Below the pieces are notes generated by a model. The model was not told the origin of the DNA. It searched no databases and saw only the letters and a program-made list of their open reading frames with translations. From Aaosphaeria pasadenensis (taxonomy: Eukaryota > Ascomycota > Dothideomycetes > Pleosporales): 64,000 nucleotides of DNA. The DNA is taken from positions 247,238-311,237 of the forward strand of contig JAKLMB010000039.1 of NCBI GenBank assembly GCA_022813625.1, read 5' to 3'. Each line of letters opens with the position of its first letter. Position 1 is the stretch's first letter. The translations under genes were made by a program, and so were the position numbers. This document shows positions 10,158 through 22,077 of this stretch, in pieces.

Positions 10158-12017
10158 ATGATGTTTCCTATGCGACGCTTTACCTGGAGGCGCTTTCTTC
10201 TCTTTGGATCTGCATTTGTATTCTTCTGGATATTTGTGTTCAGTCTTACACCACTGACAGCGCCGCTACCTCCGTACACTGGACAATTTGAGGTCGGCAT
10301 TCTGGACCTTGAGGTAGAAGTGGAGAAAAGAGTTATCAATGAGGCGATATTGAAGGAGATGGGCGAGAAAGCTTTCGAGGTAGAGAATTGATTTTCTTTG
10401 GTTTCCGGCCCGTTCCGAGACCTTTCCACGGAGACCGCTTTTCGATATATTTCTATTTTGGGGATATCAAATGTCTCTGGTTGTTTTCCCATCTTCCCAT
10501 GGAGGATGAGTGTCCGTCATAGTTCACTCTATATGATCTTGTCCGCTATCATCGATGCCACCTCATCGTCGTATATATTTCTATTGCAGAGGCTTCTTCT
10601 CATTCGCAATATCTTGCTACAGATTCTAACATGAGTATAGCTATCGACCCTCGCAGTAACACTGTACTATCCAACCAACAAACCTCTTGATCCAAACAAG
10701 CCGGAACCCTGGGCACGACCATGGTTCCCTCAGCCAATCTCTTTGATAGGCACCGGCTACGCTCGCCTTGCTGGCATCCGTTTCCCGCCATTCCAATGGG
10801 TCTTCACCTTCCTACTATGGGCACTAGGATCTCGAACCGTAATTCCAGGCGTCGTGGACACCCCCTTACTCTCACGGCCTGAAAAGCCCCTCATCGATGT
10901 CAGCGATAGTTACTCCAACGAGGCAGGACGCCTCGCTAATTTCGACGACGACCGAGAAGAGGAGCATATCGAGCTCAGAGACGAAGCGAAGGGCTCGCTT
11001 CCATGTGTCGTCTTCACCCACGGCATGGCCGGCATGTCGCAGAGCTACTCGCACTATCTAGGCTCGATAGCGAGTCACGGCGCAGTCGTCGCAGCAGTCG
11101 AACACCGCGATGGCAGCGGTCCAGGATCCATTGTGCATTACCCAGACGGCCGCGAGAAGAAGGTCTGGCACATGACCCACAACGACTTCGAGTATGCCAC
11201 CCCACCCCCTTTCCACCCAAACCCAGTCCTGAAAAACCACAACCACTAACCCCCTCCCAACAGACCATCCTCAAACATGACCCCCCGCGCCCTTCAAATC
11301 GCCCAACTCGCCTTCCGCGAAGCCGAAATGCACGAAACCGTCCTCCTCCTCCAGCACCTCAACTCCCCCTCTCACCCCCTCCACAACCTCAAACCCTCCT
11401 CCCCTGAATCCTCCCTCCCCACCTTCCAATCCCGCCTGAACCTAACCTCCACAACCGTAATCGGGCACTCCTACGGCGCAACCGGCGCGCTCCAAGCCCT
11501 CAAGCCCCGCAACCCCTTCATCGCCGGCATCGCCCTCGACCCAGGAAAGTCCTCGGGCCCCTTAAACCACGACATCACCTCGCCCACGCTCATCCTGCAC
11601 TCAGGCGAGTGGACGGAAAAGCAAACGGCATTCTACGACCAAGGCCCGCACTTCGGCGTCGTGCGCGACCTCGCGCGCTCCGTGGGGGCCGTCGCGCCCG
11701 CGTGGTTCATGACGCTGAGGGGTACCGCGCACCCGAGCGTCACGGACGCGCCGCTCATTGTGCCGTGGGTTATGCGGCTTGTGACGGGGACGCGGGAGGA
11801 TGCGAGGACGGCGTTGGCGGAGTATGTGGATGTTAGTGTTGCGTTTTTGAGGCGGGTGCGGGAGGGGAGGTGGGAGGGTGGTGATGATGTGTTGGGGGAG
11901 GAGGCGGGGAGTCCTGAGGGGCCGCTTGGGAAGGGGGAGAATAGGGGGACGGTTAGGGGGAGGAGAGGGGGGGTGTGGGAGGTTCATGTTGCGCCGCCTG
12001 GTGAGGGGAGTGGTTGA
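10158..12017 (+). CDS. Platelet-activating-factor acetylhydrolase-like lipase
   Basis: Exons 10158-10379, 10641-11191 and 11264-12017 give 508 residues. Intron 1 is 261 bases, long for this window; intron 2 is 72. The N-terminus has a hydrophobic anchor (FLLFGSAFVFFWIFVFSL). The body matches the PAF-acetylhydrolase isoform II family: TLYYPT, VVFTHGMAGMSQSY (oxyanion region), the nucleophile elbow GHSYGATGA, GIALDP with the acid residue, and LRGTAHPSVTD with the catalytic His. The triad is complete. Family enzymes hydrolyse short or oxidised acyl chains from phospholipids, so a membrane-associated phospholipase A2 activity is expected. The last 50 residues are Gly/Glu/Arg-rich low complexity, coded by a strongly G-rich stretch that contrasts with the C-rich start of exon 3. 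Confidence 0.85.
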
Positions 12018-12303
12018 GTGTGTTGGTGTGAGTGGTGGCCTTGAAGGCAGTGTACGATACCGTGGGTGTTTGAACGAAATATGTATATACGTATAACACC
12101 ACCTAATGCCAGCGTTCCCTTTTCCATCCTGCGAATGACCAACCCAACGACAATAAGAAACAACATCAACAACGCCATAACCCCCCGAGATCCTCCAAAG
12201 AAAATACATCCATAAACCCTCGAAATTCCCTACGCACCCACTCCAAACACCCCCGAATCCCCTCTTCAAGAGAATCGAAATCGAAACCGAGACCGAAAGG
12301 CAT

Positions 12304-13540
12304 TCACAGCGGCATAATCGGCGGTTCCGGCCCCGCAGGCACAATCCCATTCCCAATCGCCACAGTCGCATACCCGCGTTTAATCTGCTCTCTCTCGTCA
12401 GCCTTCATCACCACTCTCCCCTCTCCCTCCCCCCCTCTCCCTTCCCCTCCCCCAAAACAAAATACAAAAGAAAAGGGAAATGCAAAAACTCACAGCATAA
12501 AAGTCCGTACTATCCCTCCACACCCCGCCCCCCCAATACAACCTCCCCAACCACTTCCCCAACTCCGGATAATCCAACCTCACCATCTTCAAATTACACC
12601 GAAAAAGCGTATAGTACACGACGTCGAACCTCACGAGCGTCGTATACAACCTTACATCCGGCTCCGTGATGTCCTTACCCAATAGGTACGGTCCCGCGCC
12701 GGGGGCGGACAGCCGGGCTTCGAGCGCGTCGAGCGCGGTGAAGAGGGAGGAGATGGCGGCGTCGTAGGTGGGTTGCGTGGTTGCGAAGCCGGCGGCGTAG
12801 ACGCCGTTGTTGATGGAGGTGTGGATGAGGGTGTTGAGGGATTGGATTTCGGGGGCGAGGTGTGGGGGGTTGAGGGAAGGGAGGGAGGAGGGGGGTAGGA
12901 GGGCGTCGAAGGCGTGGATGAGGAGGGAGAGGATGTGGGATGATTCGTTGGTTACGATTGTTTCTGTGCGCCATGGGTGGGAGGTTAGTATGTGTGGTTT
13001 GGAAGGGGAGAATGTGGAGAGGGGAGGGGATGGGGATGGGGAAGGGGATGTACCGTGAGTTTTATCCCACAGCATCGGCACGGTGATGCGTCCCGCGTAC
13101 GTCCAGTCGGCTTTCAAGTACAATTCTTTGAGGTACTTCGCGCCGTACAGAGGGTCGCGTTCGGGGCCACGCTTCCCGGAGAACATCCACCCGTGGACGG
13201 GGTCCCGCGCGTCGGCTTCGACGAGCTGGATGATGGATTCGAGGCCCTTGAGCGCGCGCACGATGATCGTGCGGTGTGCCCACGGACAGCAGTAGTTGAC
13301 GTACAGGACGTAGCGGTTTGGTTCCGCGGGAAAGCGTTCGGATGGGATCGTGTTGAGGAAGAGGGAGGGCTTGGGCTTCCAGTTGCCGTCGGGGCCCGTT
13401 TGGCAGATTGCCTGGTGCGTGGTGTCAGTGTGAAGTACTTGGCTGGGGGTGCTGGAGGTATTGCTGTGCTGGTTTCACGACTCTGAGAGTTGGTATACGG
13501 GACTATGGCGCTGAGGACTCACACTGTTGTCGACGGTCAT
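12304..13540 (-). CDS. Xi-class glutathione transferase (glutathionyl-hydroquinone reductase, ECM4-like)
   Basis: Four exons: 13540-13523 (six codons), 13411-13054, 12963-12494 and a last exon ending at 12304. The final acceptor could be before 12402 or before 12384; both keep the frame and give 314 or 308 residues. Diagnostic segments are VNYCCPWAHRT with the Cys-Pro catalytic motif of the Xi/omega-like class (Cys about 48), AGRITVPMLWDK, ETIVTNESS, LLGKDITEPDVRLYTTLVRFD and VVYYTLFRCN. These enzymes reduce glutathionylated hydroquinones and dehydroascorbate using glutathione. The tail (GIVPAGPEPP) is like the family's C-terminus. The gene converges on the lipase gene across a 286-base gap. 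The 90-base intron 2 is C-rich simple sequence (ATCCCC repeats). Confidence 0.85.
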
Positions 13541-14552
13541 CTCAGCGGTTGTGATATAAATCTCCCTTCGCCTTTGCAAAAGTCATGAATCTTCGAGATC
13601 TGGTCGTTGAAAAGCTATCTGCCATGGTGAAAAGCAATCACAGGAGCGAGTTCTTGCGATAATGTATATCTTAGGTGAGAAGTGCCTTGGTGGGTAGTTG
13701 GTTACGAAGGGTGGGAGGTCGGAATTAAATGATTACAAAACAAATAGAGGGGGCGCGGGAGTGATTATTATTTAAATATTGCTAGCCAGGTAGCTTGTCC
13801 GACCTTAGTTATTTCAAATGAAACATCAAGGAGAAAGTATTTGCTTAGACATCGACTAGTGGGAACTGCGAGGACTGGAAATTCAACATGTACTCGCGGC
13901 GGAGGGCTTTGAATCTATTCCGAGGGAACATGTGAGGTCGGTATAATGTTAGATGTATAGCAGATGGTGACGCCGGATGAGGAAGCGTGGGGACCGACCG
14001 AGGCTCCGCTAGACGTGCTAAGAGCAAATTGGTAATTAAGGTCTTGTTCTGAACCATTTTATTAGATCCATTCCACGGCTTATTTCCGTGGTACCTTTTT
14101 GGGGACTTGACAGCTCATCCGTGGCCGTGTCGCGTGATGCCACGATCTTGTGCATTCCATTCAGCCATGTCGGCCTGACATCGCACTTGGTCTTGGTATT
14201 CGGAATTCCTAGACATGATTACTATCATCTCAATCGGTTCGGAAACGATGCAACCTTCTGCAAGCTAACAAAGATAAGTGATCATCAAATGAAGTGGAGA
14301 GAAAAAAATCAATAGATCCTAACAAGATGAATCGCTAAAGCGCCAAATGTTTCGCACGTCACACCCAAGAGCCCCGAACTCCAATCCAAGAGTGCGTCTC
14401 CCAATGGCTCTCGCTAGAGGATGGGTAATGGGAAGGAATCGAGGGTATCTAGATGAAGATAAATGCTATGTGGGGAATTCTGCTCCCGCACTCTGCTCTT
14501 TTTCCCCCTGACATGCTGCTCTAAGACAAAATCATATGCAAATCAAACAGGC
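13541..14552. other. Intergenic region, no gene recognised
   Basis: About 1 kb between the start of the glutathione transferase gene and the stop of the MARVEL-like gene, both on the minus strand. Short open frames here have no recognisable domains and no plausible splice partners. It should contain the transferase promoter and the 3' UTR of the neighbour. Confidence 0.5.
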
Positions 14553-15695
14553 TTAATATCGATCATTGGCATTATTGCCGCCGCCGCTAAAACTGTATCC
14601 TGCTCCTCCCGGTGTGGGGGGGTACGGTGTCGGTCCGCTCCCACTTGTGGTTGACTGGTGGCGGTATTCTTCGTAGCCGCCGGGGCTCAGTGCATCTGGG
14701 TTGTCGTTGTACTGGGCGTAGGGTGCGACGGGTATGGGGGTGTGTCCATGGTCGCCTCTGCCGAACCTGTCGTCACCCCAGCTGAGAGGTCGTCCAGGAT
14801 GTCTGCCCTCGTCCGTTTCTGTCGAATTGAGAAGGGCGTATTCGTCCTCCTCTTGGTTTCCGCCGCGCTCTGTGCGCCTGTCATCATCGTCTGAATCGTT
14901 GTGGTGGTCACCCATTTCCGTGGACCATGCGTTATCCTTTTGCGTCTCGCCGGAGGCGTGGTGGGGATTCATCTTGTCTGATTCGTAGGGGAGGACGCCT
15001 TCCTTGCGGAACTTGGTGAAGTAGTATACACTGATACCGGTAGTGACGGCGAAGAAGACACTGTGAACAATCGAATTAGCACCGCGCTGATCGTCACCAC
15101 AGGGCAATGGTTTCAGGGAACATACAATACAGCAGCACCAAATCCGACCGTGATGCGACTCAGGTTGCATTTATCCTCAGGTCCGAACTTGAAAGTTGTG
15201 CAATTGCCATTGCCATCTATTTTCTTGTCCTTTGCGCCTTCGCGGATGCCCTCGGCATTCCACATGGCGACCGCAATGAAGGCTGCAAACCACAAGACTG
15301 GTCCGGTGTTAGCATGTTTGTGCATTGAGATTTTCCGGCGGGGAGGAGGTGCGTACTGGTATAGAGAGCATCGAGGGCTAGGAAAGCGTATGCGTTTGCG
15401 AATCGTTTGGCTCTCGACCACATGGGTGTCATGACGAGGTAGATGATGGCAGGCGCGGTGAGGAAGCCCTACATGTGTTGTTAGTATACGAATTCGTCTT
15501 TGTTATACTTTCTTCCAAAGGGAAATCTGTTTAAAAAAAACATACCAGGGCGAAGAAATATTTTGTAGCACCTCCGGTCTCGCCATCTTTTGTGAGAATG
15601 GCAATGGTGATGCAGCCTCCGATGAAGATGAGCAGGACCTGGAAAACGTGCGCCACGACCTTGCACTTCTGAATATAGCTCTGCGGAACCCGCAT
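14553..15695 (-). CDS. Four-pass membrane protein with disordered acidic tail, MARVEL-like
   Basis: Exons 15695-15546, 15468-15357, 15297-15126 and 15060-14553 (introns 77, 59 and 65 bases) give 313 residues. Four hydrophobic segments (VFQVLLIFIGGCITIAIL, FLTAPAIIYLVM, ILWFAAFIAVAMW and FFAVTTGISVYYF) with a Cys-bearing loop between the last two (GNCTTF, EDKCNLSRI) match the fungal MARVEL-like family of small membrane proteins. The C-terminal 150 residues are acidic, then Gly/Pro/Ser/Tyr-rich, and presumably cytosolic. Family members are thought to organise plasma-membrane domains; a specific role is not shown here. Confidence 0.8.
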
Positions 15696-17677
15696 TTTGG
15701 CTCAGTGGATGTCCTCGATGGCTCTGCTCGTCGGGGAAATATACGGAGGTGTCGTTGTCTTCGTCGCCGTTGTTGTCGTCGATGGTAGTGGGTTGGGTGA
15801 GGTATAGGGAGGGAGGTAAACAGAGCTGACACAAATCAACAACTGACTGTCGAGGGACCTCCGGAGTGGGACGGCCGACTGGGACTGGATTAGGGACTGG
15901 CTGCGGCCTGACGTCGCTGCTTCCCTTGGCGGCGTATCGAGGACTCGCTAAACCGTGTCGCGGGTTGCGGAGACGATAGGTTATGAGGTGGAGGTGATTG
16001 AGGAGGAGAGGAGAAAACGAGGGAGAGGGAATTGTATAAAGGAGGGCGCGGATAGTGTCTTTTTTGTTGTTGATTGAAAGAATTGCAGAAGGGGGTGTCA
16101 ACAGGCAGAAGAATAAGGCCGCTTTCTGTAGCTGGCAAGCCATCATCCATCATCCATCAGCCATCAGCCTCATTCTCAGCTGGGGTCTGCATACTAACTA
16201 GACTCTAGTCAGTCGTACAGCCTCAGCATGTACTCGTACATCTCCACAACAAGCAATTGCGCTGCACTGCATCCATTCCCTTTGTATATTATTCCTAAAC
16301 AGGGCCAAGATTGGAAGAGTTTGAAGAACACTTGGACGAATGGTGGCTCTCTACTGTGCTGTACCTTTTGGTAAGTAGTATACTACATCAGGTACTTGTA
16401 TTGTTGGTAGTTGTACGGGTAGACTACCGCGCGCATGGTGGCTATTCTTAGGCCGCCAACCCTGGCCAACCCTGAAGGCGCTGACGAGGCCGCCGGGCGA
16501 CGGGCGAGATTGGCTGCATTGGCCATGGCTGGTCATTGGCCATTGACTATTGGCATTTGGACAGACAATACAAGTAACATTGGGCGACACCAACCACGTT
16601 TCGAGTCTGCCGTCTACTTACGCGTCAAGTAACTACAAACAATCGTCCCCATCATCATCATTAAAATAAATACCATCACAATTGCTCTGAATCCTTCATT
16701 CCCTCTTCGACTTATCATTTTGCTCTTGAAAGATGAAAGACATCTCACCTTGTCAAATACACGCATTCGCACAATCCCCAGCCTTGGACACAAGAAAGGC
16801 CAGCATGTAAATTCCGGTAAGCGTATACGAACCACCCCCCAAGGCTGTGCAAAATGATATGTCAAATTCCTTCTCTTTTAGTCAGGTACCTCTAGTTAGG
16901 TACAGACAGACTCCTTGGATAACTTTAATTTCTTACCAGCGCAACGCCACACCTGAGCGAATAATCTAAGGTTACGTTCGAATAAACAGTTTTATACGAA
17001 GTACGGCGTACCTGGGAAAACACGAAACAGAATGAAGAGAACTAGCTATCACCAAAGCCAATTTACTCTCTTACTATGTTCTATCGCACCCATAAGAATC
17101 TACTATTAATCAATGAACGCTAGTTGACTAATAATACAAATCCATTGTCCAGCAAACTGGGTAATAAAAGGATCAACGTTCGCATCGTCGCTTCAGTGCC
17201 TCATCTGTACTTATATGTACCTCATATGTGCCTTGTCTCATATGGCGCCGACCTCGAGCTTTCCCCCTCCGAGTCATTGAACATCATCAGCCGTACGCGA
17301 AGTTGAACTGTGAGGCGCGATCTCATTGAATTAGGGCTACCCCGTCGGTCAGTACAAGTACTTCCACTGTGCGTAAAGCCCGATGTTGTTACAAAAGAAA
17401 GTCAGGTACATGCCGGCAATTTATTCCGCCACAACGATTACTCCCCCTCTGCGCTTACTGTGTTGGTGCACGTTGATTGGATGTCTTTGTACTACGATTT
17501 CGACATTCTACGGTCGAAAGTACAAGTCACGTAAGGCGTCACAACGCGGTGAATCTAACAAGAGATTGTACTGCGTGCACAGGATACCGTTATTTAGGAT
17601 GTAGCCATAACCATCATCTATCCATTCCCATCTTCCCTTCCCCTCTCCGCCCAACAACACCAAACTACCCAGACAAT
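15696..17677. other. Intergenic region with decayed repeat segment
   Basis: About 2 kb upstream of the MARVEL-like gene. The pyrimidine/purine-biased part at 15700-16150 is probably its promoter and 5' UTR; open frames there look like antisense or UTR noise. Around 16446-16530 lies a segment that recurs in altered form near 19061-19145. Nothing else is recognised. Confidence 0.5.
16441..16530. repeat. Repeat remnant, copy 1
   Basis: Contains ATTCTTAGGCCGCC and GAAGGCGCTGACGAGGCCGC followed by GGGCGACGGGCGAGA. A diverged copy lies at about 19061-19145. Differences in the best-aligned 20 bases are C-to-T or G-to-A changes, as expected of an old repeat mutated by a RIP-like process. The parent element cannot be named. 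Confidence 0.5.
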
Positions 17678-17989
17678 TCACTTCGCATAATCACTCTCAT
17701 ACCCATCATAATTATTCTCATCATAACGCGCCTCCTCGACCGTCCCTCCCTTCCCAGCATGCATCCTATTGAAATGCCGCAGAAACTCATTATTGTTCGA
17801 GAACTGCGGTTTCGTCGGGCAGCCTAGGATGTTGCAGGACGTATGCTGGAAGCGGCGGACGTGGCCGTGCCAGTTGGTGTGGCACATGTTGTGCTCCGCG
17901 CAGTATCGAGGATACTCTTTGTTGTGTGCACGCTGGCCGGCCGAGGAATAGACTTCCTTGTGGCAGTACTCGCAGGGGTGGTGGACCAT
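17678..17989 (-). CDS. Small C2H2-type zinc-finger protein
   Basis: An open frame of 103 residues starting at the ATG at 17989. It has evenly spaced Cys and His: CEYCHKEVYSSAGQRAH near the start, YCAEHNMCHTNWHGH in the middle, and CNILGCPTKPQF followed by FLRHFNRMH, which reads as a C-X4-C-X14-H-X4-H finger. The tail is acidic. The same frame is open for roughly 45 more codons upstream without an ATG (low-complexity Pro/Thr/Ser), so a further 5' exon could exist. The gene may bind DNA or RNA; target unknown. Confidence 0.55.
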   Translation of the reverse strand: MVHHPCEYCHKEVYSSAGQRAHNKEYPRYCAEHNMCHTNWHGHVRRFQHTSCNILGCPTKPQFSNNNEFLRHFNRMHAGKGGTVEEARYDENNYDGYESDYAK

Positions 17990-18334
17990 GGTTCTGGTGG
18001 GCTTGTCGGTGGGATGGTCAGTTGCGGGTAGAGATGCTGGTGTCTTTTCTTGTGGTTGCGTGGAGGAGTTGGGTCGTTTGACGAGCGGACGATTGGATTT
18101 GGGGGAAGAAAAAGGGAGGTTTCGTTACCGTGAAGTTGGGTTTGAAGCTAACTCGTGCTTTGCGGGGAAGAACGGATTCAGGAAGCTCCAGTGTACTCCG
18201 TACTCGCAAGGCTAGCGAGAAGTAAAAGTTGTATGAAGACAGGAAGTCATTTATTTATAACGATTTCCGCAGTGTTCATAGAATGAGAAGAATTGTTGCG
18301 TGAGTTGGCTTCAGTCTGCGCCCTTGTCCATGAA

Positions 18335-18525
18335 GGGTGTAGGGAATTGTGACTTGATTCATCGATGATTGCCAACTGCTAGTTACATTGAAGCACCTAG
18401 TTCGAGAGGCGGCCTAATGAATCTGCAATCTTCGTTGAGCGTGGTCACTGTAGGGGTGTAGGGAATCTTGACTTGATTCATTGGTGATTGCGAGTTGCGT
18501 TGAAACGATTCGAGAGGTCGAGTCT
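18335..18525. repeat. Imperfect direct repeat, two units
   Basis: Unit 1 (about 18335-18412) and unit 2 (about 18454-18525) share GGGTGTAGGGAAT, TTGACTTGATTCAT, TGATTGC and TTCGAGAGG in the same order. The units differ by substitutions and small indels and are separated by about 40 bases. No reading frame runs through them. Confidence 0.65.
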
Positions 18526-19060
18526 GATCATCCGCCACTCGTTATAGATATCTATGAGCGGCAAAGTCGCTACGCAAGGAAATCAGTCCATTGTGCTAGC
18601 TAGCCTCATGAGGAAAATGCTTAATCGCCAACATCTGATCGTACATGGTGCATTATGCATTGTAGGAGTGGCAGCGGTGCGGCAATTGGTCACAGCCTTG
18701 CGGGCGAAAGAGATACCATCTCATCCGATATATTTTCTTCAAGTCATGATGCTTCTAGTCGGCTGCAGCAATACATGGAGGCTAAAATTTACAGAGAGAA
18801 GATATATGCATGTACATATTGATAGCACCTTTGTAGTGCGGGTAATCCCATAGGAATAGTATGGTATGATACATATATGCTTCTTTATAAGTAAGAGGGC
18901 ACTGTGTAGTAATCGACTGCTTGCCTTAAACCAGCCTGTAGTGCGAGCAGTGGCAATCCATGCAGGGCCATCCCGACTCCCGAAGGACCAAAGTCACACG
19001 ACCGAACGCCTGGCAAACCGCAATAGGTAGGTACATAGTAAGCAGATGATCGATCATGGA

Positions 19061-19145
19061 GTAAACATTCTAGAGCCGCCACATCTGAAGGCGTTGATAA
19101 GGCTGCGTACTGGGCGATGGGCGAGAATCTACGTTGCAACAAGGT
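19061..19145. repeat. Repeat remnant, copy 2 (RIP-like changes)
   Basis: Contains ATTCTAGAGCCGCC and GAAGGCGTTGATAAGGCTGC followed by GGGCGATGGGCGAGA. It aligns with 16441-16530 in the same orientation after a short gap. The changes relative to that copy are mostly C-to-T and G-to-A. Confidence 0.5.
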
Positions 19146-20267
19146 ACCTAAGTTACTCGATGTAGGGAGTACACGTCGAAAACAGACTAGCCAAACCATT
19201 GGAACAAAAGGACAAGGAATCCATTTGTCGTAGAAGCTGGATCTCTTCCGAGGTTCTTTCTCTGTACTGTACGGAGTGCAAGTTTTGGGAATTGATGGAT
19301 TTTTAAAAGACCTGCTTGAATTATTAGGAACCAAGGATGAATGAGCGGGTATGCTGCATGTGATTGGATTTCCAACGTCATTATGAGAGACATTAAAAGC
19401 CACCATCTCTCGTCTATCGTGTTCAAAATCGGACTGTAGTGGGCAGTCTGGGGATATAATGGTATCACGTGATTCATCATCCTCTCCATTCGTTGGGCTG
19501 TGGACCATGAATCAGTATGCACCAACAATCAGTTGTCACGGTCATTGGACAACAGTGCACGAGAATGAATGGCCTAGTTAGGAGTACCGATGTGGAAAAT
19601 GGCTTTAATGAACGGAAAACATCATTCCGGTTTGGTTGGCAGTAAAGAAAGTTTATAGATTCTGATTAGGCAAGCGCGTCTCGGGGAGCACGCAATTGCA
19701 GAAACTACGAAGTCCCACTTTCTAGCCACTGCTTCCTTTCTTCTCTCTCCTCATCCTTCAATAAAACATGGACGGCAGCATTGAGAGCTCTGTCTTTTCG
19801 TATGATGCGACGGTGGCATATGGATTTCGCAGACGCAGGATATGCTCAAAGGGGTCTGCGGAGATCGCAGTGGGTTAAGGCGGCATTCGACGTTCGGGAG
19901 CAATTGAGTTCGCATGGGCCAGGACGGTGGTCGTCCGGGTCGACCGAGGCTGCGTGGGCTGTGTTGCATAGGAAAGAAAAATTAGTTGCATGAGGGAAGC
20001 GTTGCTCTGGGTTGAAAACATTTCAGGTTGGTAAAAGGCTGCTTGGGGTTCTTCGATGCGCGTGTGGCCCTAATTAACGATCCTTCATCACACCAACGAC
20101 GATAAACAAAGGAGCTCTTTCTCCTCCTCGACTCCCACGGCTCCTAGAAGCAATCGACTACCTACGACCCTTACCGACGTAGTGTGAGTGACCGACATGG
20201 TTTGCTCCGCTAAGCTCCCGCGCCGTCAGCTTGAGATTAACTGTAGAGAGGGCTCTACAGTCTGGAT

Positions 20268-22077
20268 CTAATCCACGACCTTGTCCCGGACGGCATCGAA
20301 GGTCACCTTGGCGGGATCCTTGGCCTCAGAGTCACCCCACTCGATCTCGTAGCCACGGTCGGCTAGGTAGGTACGCCAGTTGGCATCCTCTTCGACCAAG
20401 TTGGGCGGGTTGGCGGGGATCAATAACCACGCGACGAGCATTCCGAGAACAGAGAAGCCTGACCCGATGAGGAAGACTGCCTGGTTTCCACGGACTACGT
20501 CATCACCATAGGAGGCTAGGATAGGCTTGAAAACGCTGGTACCAATGGCGGCGCCAGCTTTGGAAATGGCAGCGCAGAGACCGAGCATTTGGCCACGAAT
20601 GGATGTGGGGAAGAATTCGGAAGATGTCGCGACGATGGTAGCGCCGGGGCCGACCTCTCCAAGAGTAAGGAAGAGTCCGTAAAGGACGATGAAGAGCCCA
20701 GTGTAGTTCTGGATCCATGGGAGAGCTCCGCCCATGATGAATCCTAGAGCGGCCTGGAGACCGAAACCGAGGGCCATGGTCTTTCTGCGGCCAATCTTAT
20801 CACTGAGGTACCCGCCGATGAAGCCACCAGGAAGGTAGAAGCACTACAAATGTTAGTTGACGATATCATGGTTCTACAAGCAAGACAGCAACGTACGGTG
20901 ATGAGGGTTCCCCACCCATACGACTTGACGAGTGAGTCACCGGCATTGACACTGGCCGAGATGGTCGAAGAGAAGAGACCGAAGGGGTAAGCAACATAGT
21001 TGTAAAGGAACCAAGCACCAGCAGAACCGAGCAAAGGGCGCCAGTACCGACGGACCGCAACATGGAAGGGCATCATCCTCTTCCTCGACGAGTTGCGTCG
21101 CTCCGCAGAAGACATTGCCATGCGGTAACGGAACCAGAAGATGGACACGGGGGGCTTCGACACGTCAGTACAGTCTACAAGGCCATATCACCGGCCACAC
21201 CACGGGACAACTCACAATTATACCAAGAGCAAAAGAGATACGCCAGACTTTCTCATAATGCTCCTCCTTCTGATGGAAGCAGAGGAGAAGGAGAAGAGGC
21301 ACAAGTCCAGAGAAGATGAAGCCGAGCGATGCAGATACATCAGCCACCATAGCAAAGATGAAGCCTCTATGCTTTCTCGCACGGGCACTATCATCTGTCG
21401 ACTCTGCCGTACCTGCGCCAGATACTGGGTACTCGCCTCCAGCACTAGTGTACCATTAGCTCGGATTCTTATCGAGCCCGTTCGTAGGGAGACGACGCAA
21501 GATTGTCTGTCTGTCTGTGGATGCTTACCCGAATCCAGCAATACCACGAGAGATGGTCAACATCCAAAACATTCCCTTCTGGGTCACACCATGAGACACG
21601 GCGGTCATGATGATACCGATCGATAGGAACAGCGTTGTCAAGACGGCACCAGACTTGCGACCAAGGCGATCACTCAGGAAGCCAAACGCCAGCATACCTA
21701 TGATCTATCGCTTTGAGTCAGAACGACTACCCAAGATGAGTACATTGACTCGGTTGTCTTACCAAACCAATGATGAACGCATTCGTCAGTTGCGACTGAG
21801 TTCCGATGTCGAGCGTGTCCGGGTACAGGACCGTCAAGAGCAGTAGCAATTGACCCATCAAGGCCGAGTTGTATGCGTCTGAACCAATGGCAAGACCAGA
21901 GAAAAGAATCATAAAGAAGATGGATCGCTTCGAATACAGGACAGGTTCGGCTTGAGCCTCCTCTATGTCCATCTCGACTGTGTGTGCCACCTTCTCATCA
22001 CCTTTCTTAACGTCATCTTTGGCGATATCGGTCGAGTTGACCTTTGGGTCCACCTCTGTAATCTGCGAAGATTCCAT
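20268..22077 (-). CDS. MFS transporter, glycerophosphodiester/phosphate type (Git1-like)
   Basis: Five exons, 22077-21763, 21704-21529, 21444-21216, 21154-20897 and 20843-20268, with introns of 58, 84, 61 and 53 bases, give 517 residues. Start at MESSQITEV; a longer open frame upstream lacks support. The N-terminus is acidic and cytosolic. MFS signatures are present: GFLSDRLGRKSG after TM2, AGFGAGGEYPVSG at TM4, and GGYLSDKIGRRKT in the second half. A long charged loop follows TM6. The pattern (GGEYPVS, GEVGPGATIVATSSEFFPT, IRGQMLG) is like yeast Git1 and related H+ symporters of glycerophosphoinositol, glycerophosphocholine or phosphate. Substrate is inferred from family only. The gene diverges from the M24 peptidase across 741 bases. 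Confidence 0.85.

Larger units (their letters stand above)
17990..20267. other. Gene-poor region with direct repeats and decayed sequence
   Basis: About 2.3 kb without a convincing gene. It includes an imperfect tandem-like direct repeat (18335-18412 and 18454-18525), a decayed repeat copy near 19061-19145 and GTACTCCGTAC-type words at 18193 and 19269. A 207-codon open frame on the minus strand (18885-19508) has no recognisable domain or coding-like pattern. This looks like remains of mobile DNA. Confidence 0.5.

Noticed and set aside
11601..12371. 256-codon open frame on the minus strand
   Set aside because: It is antisense to the PAF-acetylhydrolase exon and rich in Pro/His/Arg, an effect of the C-rich/G-rich coding sequence opposite.
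15481..16146. 221-codon open frame on the minus strand
   Set aside because: Overlaps exon 1 and upstream leader of the MARVEL-like gene in another frame.
18885..19508. 207-codon open frame on the minus strand
   Set aside because: No domain, signal or conserved pattern; it overlaps the decayed repeat and a frame of this size can arise by chance.
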